Assembly (NCBI GenBank): GCA_004794655.1
Contig: SMMW01000153.1
Span: forward strand, 434,001-498,000
DNA from: Marisa cornuarietis
Taxonomy: Eukaryota; Mollusca; Gastropoda; Architaenioglossa; Ampullariidae
Reading direction: 5' to 3'
Length of the DNA stretch: 64,000 bases
The notes beneath the pieces were generated by a model. It was not told the DNA's origin and ran no database searches. It worked only from the letters and a program-made list of their open reading frames with translations. Of the stretch, positions 47,701-61,368 are shown piece after piece (the first letter of the stretch is position 1; each line of letters starts with the position of its first letter). The position numbers were made by a program, and so were the translations under genes.

Positions 47701-50700
47701 ATATGCAGACAGAAGGATGGGGCCTACCCAACGACTGCAAGAGTTTACGCCGACCACCGCATGCTGCTGGCTGCGGTCACTGGCAGCTGTGTACGGGCGT
47801 CTGGCATCGACAACGGCAATCGTACACTCCCGAGGATCTAGCCCTTGAACAGCGAAGTTGAAGTCGATACCGCCTGATGCGACTGCAGCGGAAGACGAGA
47901 CTTCCGGGTGATTGTGCAAGCGGAGGATGCAGCAGTGCCATTCGCATAACACGCTGCTACAACTAAACGTTTTCCCCCCACAACTCACATATACACACTT
48001 CCAACTGTGTATACATCACCTGAGCAAGTCTTGTTTCAATGTTTTTCGATCGCGAGCAAGAAAACCCAAAGGGGTCTGTGTGTTGGGAGGGGGTGAGGGG
48101 TAAGGAACGCATGACTGTTGGTACATAGGTCCGTCTCGCCTCGACTGCGGGACTTTGCTCCTTCCTATACATCGATGCTGATGTCCTGTCCCTTGTGTGA
48201 TTATTGTTTCAATCTATGTAAATATGTATGCTCTGTTCCTGTGTCAATATTTCTATATCTATGTTTGTGTTTGTAAAAAACCTACTTTAGAGAGATGAAA
48301 TGCGCTATAAAAATCTAGTTATGATAATAAGTATTATTGTGGTTCACTGACGTTAAGCACTACTTTTAAGACATACGACCCTCCGTCATTAATCACGTCA
48401 CGTGTTTGTTAATTCAAAGATTTTCAAATGAAGTTTGTGATTTAACGAAAACGCATACTGTAGGCGCGCGCGCGCACACATACAAGTACCCAAAGTAAAA
48501 GGGGGAAGGGAAAAGTGAGAGACCAAATATATAACAGCACACAGATGGCGCGAGCAGCACCTGGTCACTGTAGACTGGCATTGCTATGATATGCAGCTTC
48601 ACGAAGACAAAATATGTACATGCGACTAGGAACACAGCTGTAAACTGCCTGTCCATAAACACGAATGCGAAATTTTCCGTCCGTCGTGCCAAGAGGAAAA
48701 CAGGTTTGAGGGTGTCTAGACGCATACGCATTCTTAGAGAGAGAGAGAGAGCAAAAGAACCGCTTACATGTTTAGTAATCTCAAAAACATCTTTCTCTTA
48801 GTTGGTACATCATAACGAAACAATGATTTAGATTAGGGGCGCGAACGTCTCAGTTACTCGAAAAGCTGGCGACAAGTCAGTCAAGGAGGTGAGCTTGGGA
48901 GCGAAAGGACAACTCCGTTCGCGAGTTCTGTCGATGTGTATTCTTGATTTTGGACAACCCAAGCCACTCTGCTCTCCCACACCTACCACAGGAAAGGGTG
49001 GAGGGGAAAGGGGAAGAAAACAAACACGGGTCGTCTGATCTCTGTACACACAACAGCAGCCACTGTTGGTATCCAACGCAATTATCAGCTGCAGAACGAG
49101 GTGAAGGTAATTCCTCGCTCTCCGCACACCTCCGCTCCCGTCTTCCTACCCCTCAACCATCATTGTGCACGTTTTGCGCAGGTGATCTGCCTGGTTTCGC
49201 TGCTGCCCTGCAAGGTGTCCCCCACACTACCAACAAGGAAGGCGAGGGGCGTAAACAAGGCGAGAGGGCCATCCGACACCTTCGAGCTTGCGTTACACAC
49301 ATTAACGAGCATATAAACAAGTTAACGCGCGCGAACCTTACAAAGACATGTAAATGTCATCCCGGCCCACAAGGCTTGAAAGTTAAAGCTACCTCATTCG
49401 GTTACTTGAATGACAACCGTTTCGTAGTGCACCATAAAAGATTACCAAACGAAAATCACTGCTTTACGCTGTGACTATGGAGGATATGTTTTCAAGGAAA
49501 GTTGTACTTCTGAAGGATACCTGGGATGATGCATTAACACACAGAGAAAAATATAAAAATCAAAATGTTATGGGCCTAAAGGAACAGGGGTTCCACAATT
49601 CAAAGCTGCTCCCCATCCTTGCACTTGCCAATTAATCAGCATTTAAAAAAAGAAGCATAAAGCATGATATTTGTTTTCTCTGTTATTCCACAGCCCCTCC
49701 CCTCTAAATGGAGTTCAGAGCTTTTCCCCATCCCTACCCCCTACCAAAAGCCTTTACGATGTCTGGAATGCTACTTAATGAAATGTCAGCATCCCAGTTC
49801 TCTCTCCTCATACCCCCCAAAAGCAATTAAGCAGCTAGGGCATTAAATACCACAGGTGGGGATGTGGTCTCTTGAGGAGAACACAGGACAGCTGGTAAAA
49901 GCCATATCAAACTGGGGACAACACAGGAAACCAGAACCTGATACATCGATCCACCAAGCATACTGGAGGTCACAACAGTTTCTGCCATTTCCTGACTGAG
50001 AGAAAAGCTGTGACTGCACCATACATAATCCACACATGCCTTTATAGATGTTTAAAACAAAAACTCCACACACTAAGCAATATTTCTTCTAACATGAGTC
50101 ATAAAATGATGAACAACAAAGTTAAAACTGCTAGCTTATTAATGAAAAGACTTCTACCCATACACCAAACATCTCAACAAATGACTCCACTGGCCAGAGC
50201 AACCATCTGCATACTAAGTACACAGCAAATTCTTCTAGTTCTCTCAACCCATTTAGCAGGTACTGTTGCTCGGTGAAATTTTTTCCTGCAAAACAATGTG
50301 GAAAACTAAAATGCTTCTGCTGTAGTATTTACTGATTTCATTGATCTCATAAGTAAACTAAATCTACAAACTTAAAATCTGTTGCATAATTATGTCTGAC
50401 ATAATAAAACATAATCAAATGAATTTTGTTAAATCATAACTGCATGCTGAGCCCACACCACTGATGCTAAAAATGGTACTATTTCACACATTTCTTCCGA
50501 TTCATACTTATGCCACAAACTGCAGTAAGTGGCATGCATACATAACAGAACGTACTGTCATATGACTCATGATTTGAATAATGAAAAATGTTAATCCTTA
50601 ATTACTTGCAAAGCCTCATAAAATGGACAGAAACAGTTGTGTTATCAATAGTAGCACCTTAAATTTGCTTGTGGCTGTAATAACTGGCTTAAATCTTACT

Positions 50701-51635
50701 TAATGAAAATTCTAACCGAAACTCTTTGTAACAGACCATGACCACATATAACTAACTGGCTGCACTGCACTTTTCTCTCAACAAGGATTGACTACACTGA
50801 TAGAGTTACATTTGCAACAAGCAAAAATCTTTTTAGCTGCACTGCACCTTCTCTCAACTATGATTGACTACTCTGGTGGAGTTACCTCCTCTACCCAACA
50901 ACTCTTTGTCATATCCACCGTCCCACCCACACATTCCATTATGCAATGATGACGTTCAAAACATAAATGTTCACATTATGTACAGAAATAACAATATCGC
51001 CATCCCTATGGTAAACAAATATGCACGACTATCAACTAACTGGATTACTGGAAATATGTGGATGAGTATTGGAAGTAGGCAAAGACAAAAACGGTGAATA
51101 GCGTGCACGCGTACACGTACACGCATCCCTCACCATCTTATCACGCTTTACGCGTCCGACTGGTAAATAGTTGTAGATACTACCATTATGTGTGTGTCAC
51201 ACTGAAGATTGGTGATGAAGCCGAAAAAAAAAGAAAAACAGTACTGCGCACACCACCAGTGATCCAGGCACTAGGTAGTTCGATCTCAAATTTACATAAA
51301 ACCTGAATCATGCAAACTCTATCGGTGGTGATCAAAATGTCTATCCTTTGCCTTCGATTGGCATTTACCGCATCATGAGAGCCGCCATCAGAGTGGCGCA
51401 GCCTTAAAAACAGACGAAGCAGATTCGAGTAACCGAGTTCATGCAGACCTACCAGTTTTTCTTAGATCTCCCAGTCTCGTTGGTAGACCATGAAAGGCTG
51501 AAAACTTCGGGAAAGTGCAAGAAATGCGCTGGTGGCGTTAGATGGAAAAACAGCGCTGTGGCTAGGCAAGCACGGAACGAAGGGGAATTCTTACTGGAAC
51601 ATCCCAGACGAAAAATCAATGCTAAATTGAGCAAG

Positions 51636-51722
51636 ATTCTCCCATTGGTTAATTCCCGGATGTCGTTTTGTTAAGGGAATGCTGATTGGCTAGTTTTCAT
51701 AAAGATGGCTGCCTAACTTCGG
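51636..51722 (+). promoter_or_regulatory. Possible promoter: two CCAAT boxes and a YY1-like site
   Basis: ATTGG (inverted CCAAT) at about 51643 (CCCATTGGTTAA) and 51684 (GCTGATTGGCTAG) precede AAGATGGCTGCC at about 51704, which resembles the YY1 site found just downstream of many starts. A donor-like GAGGTGAAT follows near 51790. No gene was identified downstream, so this may drive a non-coding RNA or be chance. Confidence 0.3.
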
Positions 51723-54657
51723 GCATCCATATTGTGAAGCAGGCGAGCAAACGCTGTTTTTGTGCCAGATGCTACATCGCAATTTATTGAGGTGAATGTT
51801 CTGTGGTTAGTGTACAATGTCAGGGTGAATCTTATGATTCTCTCTTAGGCGCTGTGTCTTCGCGATAAAAATATGACCCAACACCTCTATTTATTATCAA
51901 CGACTGAATGAGTCAGTGAAGTTACGGAGGCAACGGCATTTTACTGCGTGACGTGCACAGAGCCAAATAAAGAGGAGAAAAGAAGTGGAAATATGCATGC
52001 ACACGTACATACGCATACACGCACACTAGACCTAGACGTAGCGGCAGTAAAGGCTGTCAAAGTCTAATGAATACGCTTTGAAATAAGTACAACTTTAAGA
52101 GAAGCATCCTCATGCACGTTTCGCATGAATCTGTATCACGTCATACAAAGCGAGACAGCCGTTGTATAATGATACATTTGCACATAAAGGTTACAACATA
52201 CATCAAAATATTGTGAATGTGATGCTCTGTGACCTAATCTCGTCCAGACGTTTTTAGCTGCCAATTTCTAATCTTTATATTCCCATGATACAAGAGTATG
52301 GGATAATTCTGAAAGTAGGTGATCATGTGTGTCACATTCAACATTATCCCACATTTGTAATCTCCCTACAAAAGCACATTGACCAAATCTAAATTCTGTG
52401 GGGTGGACATCTAAAAACGATCGAGAGCTGAAAAAATTCTCTCTGAAAAAGTTTCACTATCAAGGCAGTGCAGGTAACAGTAACCAACTCTATTCTTGGA
52501 TTACAAAGATATTTTTAGAGCAGAAGTGCCAAAGCTTGGGGGGGGGGGGAGAATGATTCCCACCAGATTCTGGTTGAGTTTCTGCCTAGGAACACTTGTT
52601 TAAAACTTTTCGATAGGACTGCAATCTGGTCCAGCTATTTTTCTGAACCACTTATTACATATCTTTGTTTTTAAAATAAAATAAATTAAAAAATACTGTA
52701 AGTAGCTAGTGGCTTTTTCTTAACCATTTACTCCTTGTGTGTATGTGTAGGCAGCTGTGTGTGTAACATTTTCAGGCCAGGTGTTTATGTCAAGGCACAA
52801 TGAGTCTGCTGTAGGCAGGGAAATGTGCTACAATAATGGTTTTATTACAGATGGTTTCTCACATTTCTAAGAGAAAATAATGCCTTGCATCCCTTATCTT
52901 ACAAATTTAAACACCCCCACCTACAATTAATTTTTGTATGTGATGTTTGTGATCAAGATGTAGGTGCAGGTTGTTAGTTGAATTCTGTTAGAGATACCCA
53001 AATGCATGCAGGTTTAAGTCACTGTTTAGTACGACTAGTGAAGGCGATCCATCGAAAATGACCTCAAGAACAGAGGCCTATCACTCGAGACAACCCCCAA
53101 AACAACAGCCAGATGGCACAAGGAGGACTGATTGATTGATTAGTATGACTAAATTTGTAAATGCTTGTAAACTTAATGAACTTTCTAATAATTTTGTGAT
53201 ACCAAAGAGAAAAAGGAAAACAACAATGAAACAACTGTATTTTAACTATACCTTTCATACACCTCTGAAATGTTATGCCACTTTTAAGAAAAGTTGTCTC
53301 TTAACACCCCCCCCCCTATTAACCTAAGAATTGGATAATCTTTACCTTTTCCCTTCAACAATCATTTATTTACCGGCCTACAGAGCTTCATTTAAAATCT
53401 AAAACACATTATGTCAACAAAATTTGCAGGAATAAAAAGTTTAAGTGCAAATTGGAGCAGCATATAACTGAATGAAACCAGACTTTTGAATACAATTATA
53501 AAGTTTTGGTACAAAGGATTACTGTACCACCTGCACATAAAAGGTAACATTAGAATATTACGAATATTTGAATAAAGAAAAAATCTGGCTTTCAAGCCTA
53601 AAAAAAGTCGCCAAATATTTAAACATCTGCATGTAAATTAAGAGGTTAATGCTCCACAAAAGATGCAAGACAAGATACCCCAAGGTATTTAAAGGGACAC
53701 AACTGTGATGGTGGAGTAGGCAACCCCCAACGTTTTGTCGCAATTGCTTCCCTTTTGACTATAGGCAAAGAAACAAGTGAAGAAAGGTTCCTGTAATTTT
53801 CCATAAAATCTAAATTCCACTGCTTGAAATTTATAATTTTTTGTGGCAAACGACGCTGCAGTGCAGATAACATTGCTGTGAATCAATTTCAAATCTATTA
53901 GCAAACATCTTTTATATAAAAAAAAGTCTTAACAAAACCCCTAAAATTTATGGACATTTTCATTTTTAAAAAAGCCCTGAAAGGTTAGTTACTTCACATC
54001 TTTCTTTTTACTGTGATAGCTGTAAATTTCAAGACTCATGCAAACAAAACTAATGTGCTTTGTTCTATAGCAAAATTCATTTTAAACTTATACCTTCAAC
54101 CCATTTTTTTTTACAGCATCTCAATTCTCACAGCAACTACCATAAAAATGTCAAATACTGTTTGAAACTTTGTAAACCTTTCAAATGTTCTCTCAAACAG
54201 TACATGTGGTAAAATAAGTGTAAGGAAACATGTCAAGTATGTTATCTCAGTCCTATCTCCCCACTGATAAAATGCTGGCCAAAATGAAACCAGGCTAGAA
54301 AGATCAAGCTATTGTTGCCTATGTATTGCACCATACAATCTTAATGGAAATTCACTGAATGTGAATGTTACTCACCTACTCATTCCCCCTCTCCCAACTT
54401 TTGTTTGTTCCTCACAAACCCATTTTACATCATAGTGTAAATGTGCTGCTTCTCCTTGTGAAGGCAACAAAGGTTTGAAATGGTGCAGTGGCTATGATTA
54501 TTTATAATGGACATCTGTTTGGTAGTGACTTGTGCGTCTTAAGTCTTCTGGAAAAAGGCCTGTGCTAAAACACTGTGTCACCAAATATCGGTGCTCATAA
54601 TCAAAGCATGGGAAGCACAGCAATAACATGCACATATTCGCACGCGCGCGGGCCTAC

Positions 54658-55100
54658 CTTGCACGGGACAGATGACCGGGTTGATGAAATCGTGGATGCG
54701 CGCGTGCTGGATCAAGGCATGCCCTGTGTACGGCATAAGCCGCCACATGATAGCCTACACTTTTACACACTAGACCTGTCGTTACTGAAAGCGGCACTGC
54801 AGCGCACGCGCTCACCCCCCACCCTCCTGTGGACCACGTCCTCGCGTCCAGCGTGCGAGGCACTGTGACTTGAGCACTACCGGGCAAGGTCCGGCTTCGC
54901 CGTCGCAGGTTGGCAAGGTCAGAGTGGACCAGATGACAGCCTGACCCGACGAGGAAAGAGAACACGCGGCAACGTGGTCTTGCTCGTCTTCGGTAAGCGA
55001 AGGTCCAAGGGTGAAAGCCGTTCTCCTCCCCGAGTGCGTTACAGTTCGTGTTACACTTAGTGGGCATGGCTATCGGGCAAAGTTTGCGTCATTTCTCCCG
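54658..55100 (-). promoter_or_regulatory. CpG-rich patch ending in a splice-donor-like site (possible alternative first exon)
   Basis: The GC- and CpG-rich block contrasts with AT-rich flanks and ends on the minus strand at TGCAAG|GTAGGC. The open frame over it would leave in phase 2, which does not fit the phase-1 acceptor at 42480, so if transcribed it would be a 5' non-coding exon using the Met at 42436. No transcript evidence. Confidence 0.25.
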
Positions 55101-57370
55101 TCTGCTCGCAATCCTTGTCACACTAGGGTGGCGGTGGCGGGCATGGCGCATCTGAACGCGAATCTCCACAAGACAGAAAGCACCCTGCCGGTCAAGGTGG
55201 GCTATGGACGAGAGTGGAGGTGAAGGCGTCGGCTACCCCACACCTGAGTGAACGGCGAAGGAACGACGAGCAGAAAAATATATCGTGTGAAAGGGCCAGT
55301 TGCGCGCACATACTCGATGACTGATAAGATTTGCGCGAGTGGGGGCAAGGTGTCCCCGGAGCTCTGGTTACAACCAGACCGACACTGCTTTCTCATCCAC
55401 GGGCTCGCGCCACAGTCTGCTGCCCGGCGTCTTCGACCTTGTCTTACATCAGCTGACTCAATATCCCACACGTTCTAACAGTACACCCTGCTGTTTTTGT
55501 CTCCGTCTACTTCACTACTGGTGGTTTTCATGTACTCTTTTAATAGGCAGTTTTGGGGGTTTTATACCTTCTTACTGCAGTCTGTTGATCCCTGGTTGTC
55601 TCCTATTCTCGCTCTTGCTCTAGTGTTCAACTATTTTAAATTCTCTCTTCTCGGCATATGGCGTTGTATCCAATCTCCCCACATCCAAGTCTACTGATTG
55701 TAGATACCATTAACCATACACCTACACATCCCCAAACAAAAAGTTGTCTTCTAATAAACGAACTTAAAAGGCTTACAAGGATTGATCCCATTATATTTCA
55801 TTCTATACTACTTGAATAGAGTCTGCCACCGACATGTTTACAACAAAAAGCCCTAAGGGTAGTCATTATAAAGGTAGAGAACAATCTTAAGTATTGATTA
55901 TCAGAAAACTGAAGAAAAGTGTTAAAGTATTTGACAACAGCACTATGACATGAACAGAAAATGAAAGGATATTAAGACCAGACATTTTAAATGCATCTGC
56001 TGAGTTACATAAACCTTAGAAATAGAATATGACTATCATAAAAATCTAAATTCTTAAAAAATGATAAAGAAAACTTTCAAAATGGTTTTTGAACATCCAA
56101 TAATTATCTTTGCTCAGCATGCATTTGAATGAACCTTAAGTGAGTGGCCTTTGGACAAATGAGTCCATTCTTTACCTTTACACCCAAACCTGGTCTGTGT
56201 TTGGCCGTTTTACCACTAACCACTATCACCACAGTGTAAAGGACAATTTTGTATTACAGCACTTGCTTACTTTTATTTAAACAACACAAGATCAACTACC
56301 ACCTATCATTAAGATGAATGGGCACAGTTACTACCGACAAAGCTAACTAAACTAGGCTTAATATCACGGTAGAAGTTTTTGCTTTTGCGGTGAAGAAACG
56401 TACTTTTTTTGTTGTTGTTGGACAGCGAGAACGTTCATGGCGTGTCCCTGTACAATACTAGCGTGATACAGCAACCTGCTAGTTTAAAGCCATCCCTCCC
56501 ATCTGCTGTGCGCTGCCTATGTCAAGTTATGACCGTGATTTTACTATCGACGACAGGTTAATTGCATGGCAACCAAAAAAGATGATGATTAAGATGGATG
56601 TGGTTGGAAGAAAAGGACGAAGAGGGAGGTTGGGGACTCTGGCGGACTAGCTGATCGCAGGAATGTGAAATGTTGCGAAACGGGAGGGACCTGCGTTGTC
56701 TCTATAATAGTATAAGGAAACGTGGGTACCGGGCTTGTCACTCCTTTCCCCCACTACAGCCACTGCTGTTATGCGCCTTGGATGCAAGGATGACACCCCA
56801 GAAAGCTGTCGCTGCTCAGGGTCGAGCCTGTCGACACTTATGGCGTTGTCACTAATTGGACTACCTGCGCCGTCATTAAGCATAGTCACAGGTCACTGTT
56901 AACGGGACGTGCCGGGAATTTAACACCACAACCCAGGCCGCTTACACACACACACGTACACGATCCCGCTGACGCAAACAGCCTGTCGTCGTCCTTCCGA
57001 CTTCCCTCTTGGTCGAAGTAAAGCAAGACGATGGAGACGACGACTTTGCATTCGATATCCGAGCTGAAATGTGAGCACTAGCGCGTCATACTTGGTCAAG
57101 GTCAGCATGTTACAGCTGCCGCGCCCACTACCCAAGTTACCGACAACCTTCAGCAGAACTTCGCGTGGGAGGTCGACGCGAAAATTGCGGTGCCCTATAT
57201 ACTTCGCTCGTTCAAACTTTCACGTCTCTCTCACATACACACCTCTGTATATTTCTCGTCTACAGGTCTACCTATGCTGTGCCTGTTTCGATACTGACAA
57301 ATCTCCCATTAACTAAGACTGAATGTCTTACAATTGATTACTTCATGTACGTCTTTCCTTAAATTAAACA

Positions 57371-57373
<3 letters not shown>

Positions 57374-57425
<52 letters not shown>
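57374..57425. repeat. (CT)n(CA)n compound microsatellite
   Basis: An uninterrupted run of CT dinucleotides directly followed by CA dinucleotides. Confidence 0.95.
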
Positions 57426-57426
<1 letters not shown>

Positions 57427-58974
57427 ATTCACATTAACGTCTTAAAAAACTACCTACGGTCTGCCTGGCTTGGAATCCTTCCTCTAGACACAGCACCTGC
57501 ATTGGGTCGACCTCATAGCGGCAATCGAGGGAATTTTCTGACGATGTCAAGACTTAGTAGAGGCAATGTCCCTTCCCTCCTGACACCCATCTGCCCCCCC
57601 TCCCCTCGTTCGGGTACAGATGGAGCCATGACGTTCAGAAAACAGCTCAGACCAAAAGCGATCCCACTATTGACGTGGCTGCCAGATCAAGCCTCATCAT
57701 CCTGGCGGCAGACTCCAGTCGGTATGGAAAATGGCCAATTGCTTTAATCGCAAGAGGGCGGGAGACATCAAAAAAAAAAAAAGCGTCGCGAAGGAAGAGG
57801 AGGAAGTGAGGTTCGTGTTGGCAGAAAGAGGCGACACTGGTTTGCCAGTGAACGCACATCCAGCGACCTCCGCTTTGTCATGGCCACCGTGCAAGCCTCG
57901 TCCAGCCTGTCAACGCCGCGAGATCCGCACTTGGTGGATCATACTGAATCAGCAAGGGAGAGGAATGAGATGCGGTATTGCCGCTCCCCCCACCCCCAAC
58001 ACGCACGCGAGAGAGACAGACATGACCTGAAGGTCAAGCCTTCCCAAGGCATCCTTTTTCTTCTAGCATTTAGACTGTTTTCAATGACTTTTGTGCAAGG
58101 AGCTCTAGCAGGAGACAAATTTCGGTTTTACATATCATTCAGACTCACACCAGTTTGTTCCGCTCCCCTTTCTCCTCCACCACCACCACCACTACCACCA
58201 CACAATCTGGAATACTGCTACAATGGGGCTCTTTATGCCACCTAAGGTTTGCCAGCAATAAACATAAGTGTATTTAGGGTGTACATTCGTAATGTTGAGG
58301 TATCTGAGTTATATTCATCATATGAAATACTTTTCTCTACAGTTATGTTAAGAATGTCTACAAGACCAATAAGCCCCCCCCACTACCACCCCATTTGTTT
58401 CTTGAACATTCTCTAGTTTTCTTCATTGTCACTAGATCGTTCATTTAACATAGTCACTTTTTCAAACTGGCATTGAATATATAAAAAATATTATAGTTGT
58501 TAAATGATTATGATGAATAATGAATAAAAATGTTTGCAGATGTGGACAGTTTCTAAAAAAGAATCTAAGGCGTTCAACTGCTAAATAAATATCACTCTCT
58601 CTCTCTCTAATGCACACACACACCATCCCTACAGGCAGGCTAGAAAATCCCATACCTTCATGGGGGAAAAAAATCAGCTGCGGCTGATCAATAAAGAGAC
58701 TGACATCTGATGCTGTCTCCAAGAATGAATGATTTAAAAATGCATAGCTGTTCACTCTTACTCCCTATTATGACCTACAGCTGCATGTGGCTACGTGTTT
58801 ATGCATGCATGCAGACAAGTGCTCTGTACGATGAAAATATGCAGCCATTTCAGAATACAGTTGCAACAGCTTTGCCATTTAGCGTTTGAAGACAAATAAT
58901 GATAATCTACAAAAGTTGACACAGGCTGGCATCCGAAAGTAATGTTTGAAGATCTACATAGAAAAGAGGCACAG

Positions 58975-59345
58975 AAAAGTAAAGGAGAGAGAGAGAGTTT
59001 TATTGCGGGCTAGTTTGCAGTGTCAGGCATGTGTCGCCTTTAGCCACCGCGTGTTGCTGCCAGTTAGTATTCGGTGTGTACTGCCGATGTCAGCGTGTGT
59101 CGCTGTGGCAAAATTGTGTCAGGTGTGTATCGCCGCTAGAGTAGCAGGAATCGCTGCTGTGGATTGCATTGCCGGCGTGTGTCGCCGATTTGCCAGCGTG
59201 AAAACTGTTGTATAAATCAGCGAATAAATTGTTTCGTTTTGACTATCTTGACTGCAAAGACTCAGTTTCTTGGAGAGGCTGGTACCGCGGATTTAGGACC
59301 CGTAAACGAGCCATTGACGACGACATAGGCGCATGGGACTTATGC
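58975..59345 (+). mobile_element. LTR-like fragment with degenerate TGTGTCGCC repeats
   Basis: At least four variants of TGTGTCGCC (near 59023, 59093, 59125 and 59175) are followed by TGTATAAATC and AATAAA within about 25 bp (59209-59230), and by GGCTGGTACCGCGGATTTAGG about 50 bp on. A TATA box and poly(A) signal so close together, then a TGG-starting segment that could be a primer-binding site, suggest the end of an LTR and its junction. No internal coding region was found; uncertain. Confidence 0.35.
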
Positions 59346-61221
59346 TTCGTCGCTCAGTTTAATACAGACATCAACTATCAACTCTTTTGCCACAACATCT
59401 CCAACATACGTTAACCTTAGTCACGATGTGCGCTTGGCTCACTTCTGACTAGATCACTATATATATTTTTCTGTTTAAAATAAAATGTTACATTTCCTTC
59501 AAGCAGACCATCAAACCTATGAACCATTCTGGGTTTGGCTTTGTCTGGATCTGCAGAAAATCAGCTCAATAAGAAATACATTCTTAAATGTCAACCATAA
59601 AATTAACCTCAAAGTTGGTTCATAAATTAGATAGGCAAATGCTGCAATTATTTTTCTTGTCAAAATGCATTGTGACTCATTAATTTTTTAGAAGACCATC
59701 TGATGTAACCAAAGGCTGCCACTAATAAGAGAGGTTCAAGCACTTTTTAATAAGTTTACTTTTGTGAAACCGTATAAGATGGATCTCGACTTTACAAACT
59801 GACCTATTAGCAGGTGAGAATTCTAATGTCCATAGGCAATCGTTCTTGGCACAAGCGTTACAAGTTACTGCACAGGAATGAACTACAATTAACCATGTAA
59901 AAATATTGTTTGCAATAGGTCTTTTCTAACAACAACATTTAAACGTCTGGGTAACTGAATTCACAAATAATAGGAATAGCTTGAATGCTGTAAGGGTTTT
60001 GGGTTGGGATGAGAGGGAAGGGAAATAAAGCTACACCATGACAAAAGCAACTGGCATTATAAAAAGGTGTTTCACGCAAGGAAAAATGTGTGTCAGATGT
60101 GTGTCTGAACTGCAGACCCCTGATCTTCACTGCACTTATGACAAACAGTTAAACATTGCACCATCTGATCGTCCCAAACACAAAGGAATTATTGGAAAAG
60201 CATCACCTGCAGTTGCTTGCTTTATCACACATAGAAAAAAAAACCAAAGCTACAATAGCCGATAGTATCTATTACAGATAAGTAGAACGCTAGTTAAGCA
60301 CATCAATCAGTCAGGAAAACGGACTGCAAAGTATCCAATAAAAAATATTTTGAAGGCATAAAATAACACATGAGCTAAAAAATGAAAAATAAATCATTAC
60401 TAAAAACCCTTTTTTTGCCCAGCCTTTAACTACAGAATTTTTTGGATAAAATCAAAGTCTGTGTAAGACTGGTTAAAAGCATGCTCTTAAATGTCATTAC
60501 TTGGATGTAAAACTGAACTGAACACAGCTTAAAAATGCAGCAAACACACATAACAGCTTACAGTCTTCATATCAAGACATTCGGTACAAAAGTAAATGAA
60601 GAAATAAAATTCAGAACACTGAACACAGTTTCAATGTTTCATATAGTTATTTGGAGTCTTTCTGAATTCTAATTTATCTTTTGAAAAGGTGAAGAAAAAA
60701 GTTCTCTGGCATAAATTCCTGTTTTCTTTTCTTACCATCTTCTGTAGATGATTGTTTACTTAAGGCACAGTATCTACTCTCAGATTTAGAAGGGATAAAT
60801 CAGCATTTGACAATAATTTGTGGCTTTGGCCAAAAACTAATATAAAAATGCCAACATCCTGGCAAATGTGTCTAAGACTTACTAGCTGAAAGATATGGAC
60901 TATAGATTATGTAGCGAATGCAGTAGAGCTTTACTGCCACCATCACCATGTTAGAAATGGTAGGGGCAGAGTTATGGAAATTGCATGTCATCTGCTTTGC
61001 CCAGTCCTTGCCTTACTCATAACCACCCAAATACAGGTGAGTCAATCTGATTCAAGTGCTTTTATGATGCTCCATTTGTATCAATGCCCACACAGTAAGG
61101 CTATACTGCATTTGTGACTAAGCTGTAAATGCAGTTTTCAGGAGGACATTATGACCAGCAAATGCCTTAATCATAAAATGGGGGCTTTGTTCATCTTTAT
61201 AGGCAATAATTGTGCACTTAC

Positions 61222-61368
61222 CTGAATGACTAGCTGAACAGTATCTCAAGAAATGAGCCAAATCCAATGAATACAATGCATCCATGTTAGACCTAAGCTC
61301 ACGTGGAATATCTGACTGTTTTACAGGGCCCATTTCTGATCTACACTCTGTTATCACAACTCGATGTC
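61222..61368 (-). CDS. Candidate cassette exon of the NUFIP2-like gene (147 nt, symmetric phase 1-1)
   Basis: Minus-strand acceptor GAGGTTTCAG and strong donor ATTCAG|GTAAGTG bound a 147-nt stretch with no stops. Entering in phase 1 it reads GHRVVITECRSEMGPVKQ, then SDIPRELRSNMDALYSLDLA and HFLRYCSASHS, and leaves in phase 1, exactly compatible with both 63719 and 42480. An alternative acceptor (TTTAGCAG, exon 61222-61392, 171 nt) also keeps phase. Composition looks globular, unlike the Ser-rich neighbour. I do not recognise the peptide. Confidence 0.45.

Larger units (their letters stand above)
42481..61221 (-). other. Very large intron of the NUFIP2-like gene (18.7 kb, or 21.2 kb if the cassette exon is skipped)
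   Basis: No second gene is recognisable. Contents: a complete MITE (43134-43395), a minisatellite (44395-44772), CpG-rich patches (about 45360-45800, 47100-47960, 48830-49330, 54620-55480, 56640-57200, 57480-58030), a CCAAT/YY1-like promoter candidate (51636-51722), a CT/CA microsatellite (57374-57425) and an LTR-like fragment (about 58975-59345). Most short open frames in the CpG-rich patches look fortuitous. Confidence 0.6.

Noticed and set aside
48944..49474. 176-codon plus-strand open frame in a CpG-rich patch
   Set aside because: Composition and residues look random and no family is recognisable.
54654..55067. 137-codon minus-strand open frame
   Set aside because: GC-rich DNA has few stops; there is no recognisable motif and the exit phase does not fit the next exon.
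57334..58245. Overlapping long open frames around the CT/CA microsatellite and CpG-rich DNA
   Set aside because: They include microsatellite translation (Ser-Leu runs) and lack conserved motifs.
58656..58755. Minus-strand phase-1 donor with upstream open frame, a possible extra exon
   Set aside because: No credible acceptor with a pyrimidine tract, and no homology.
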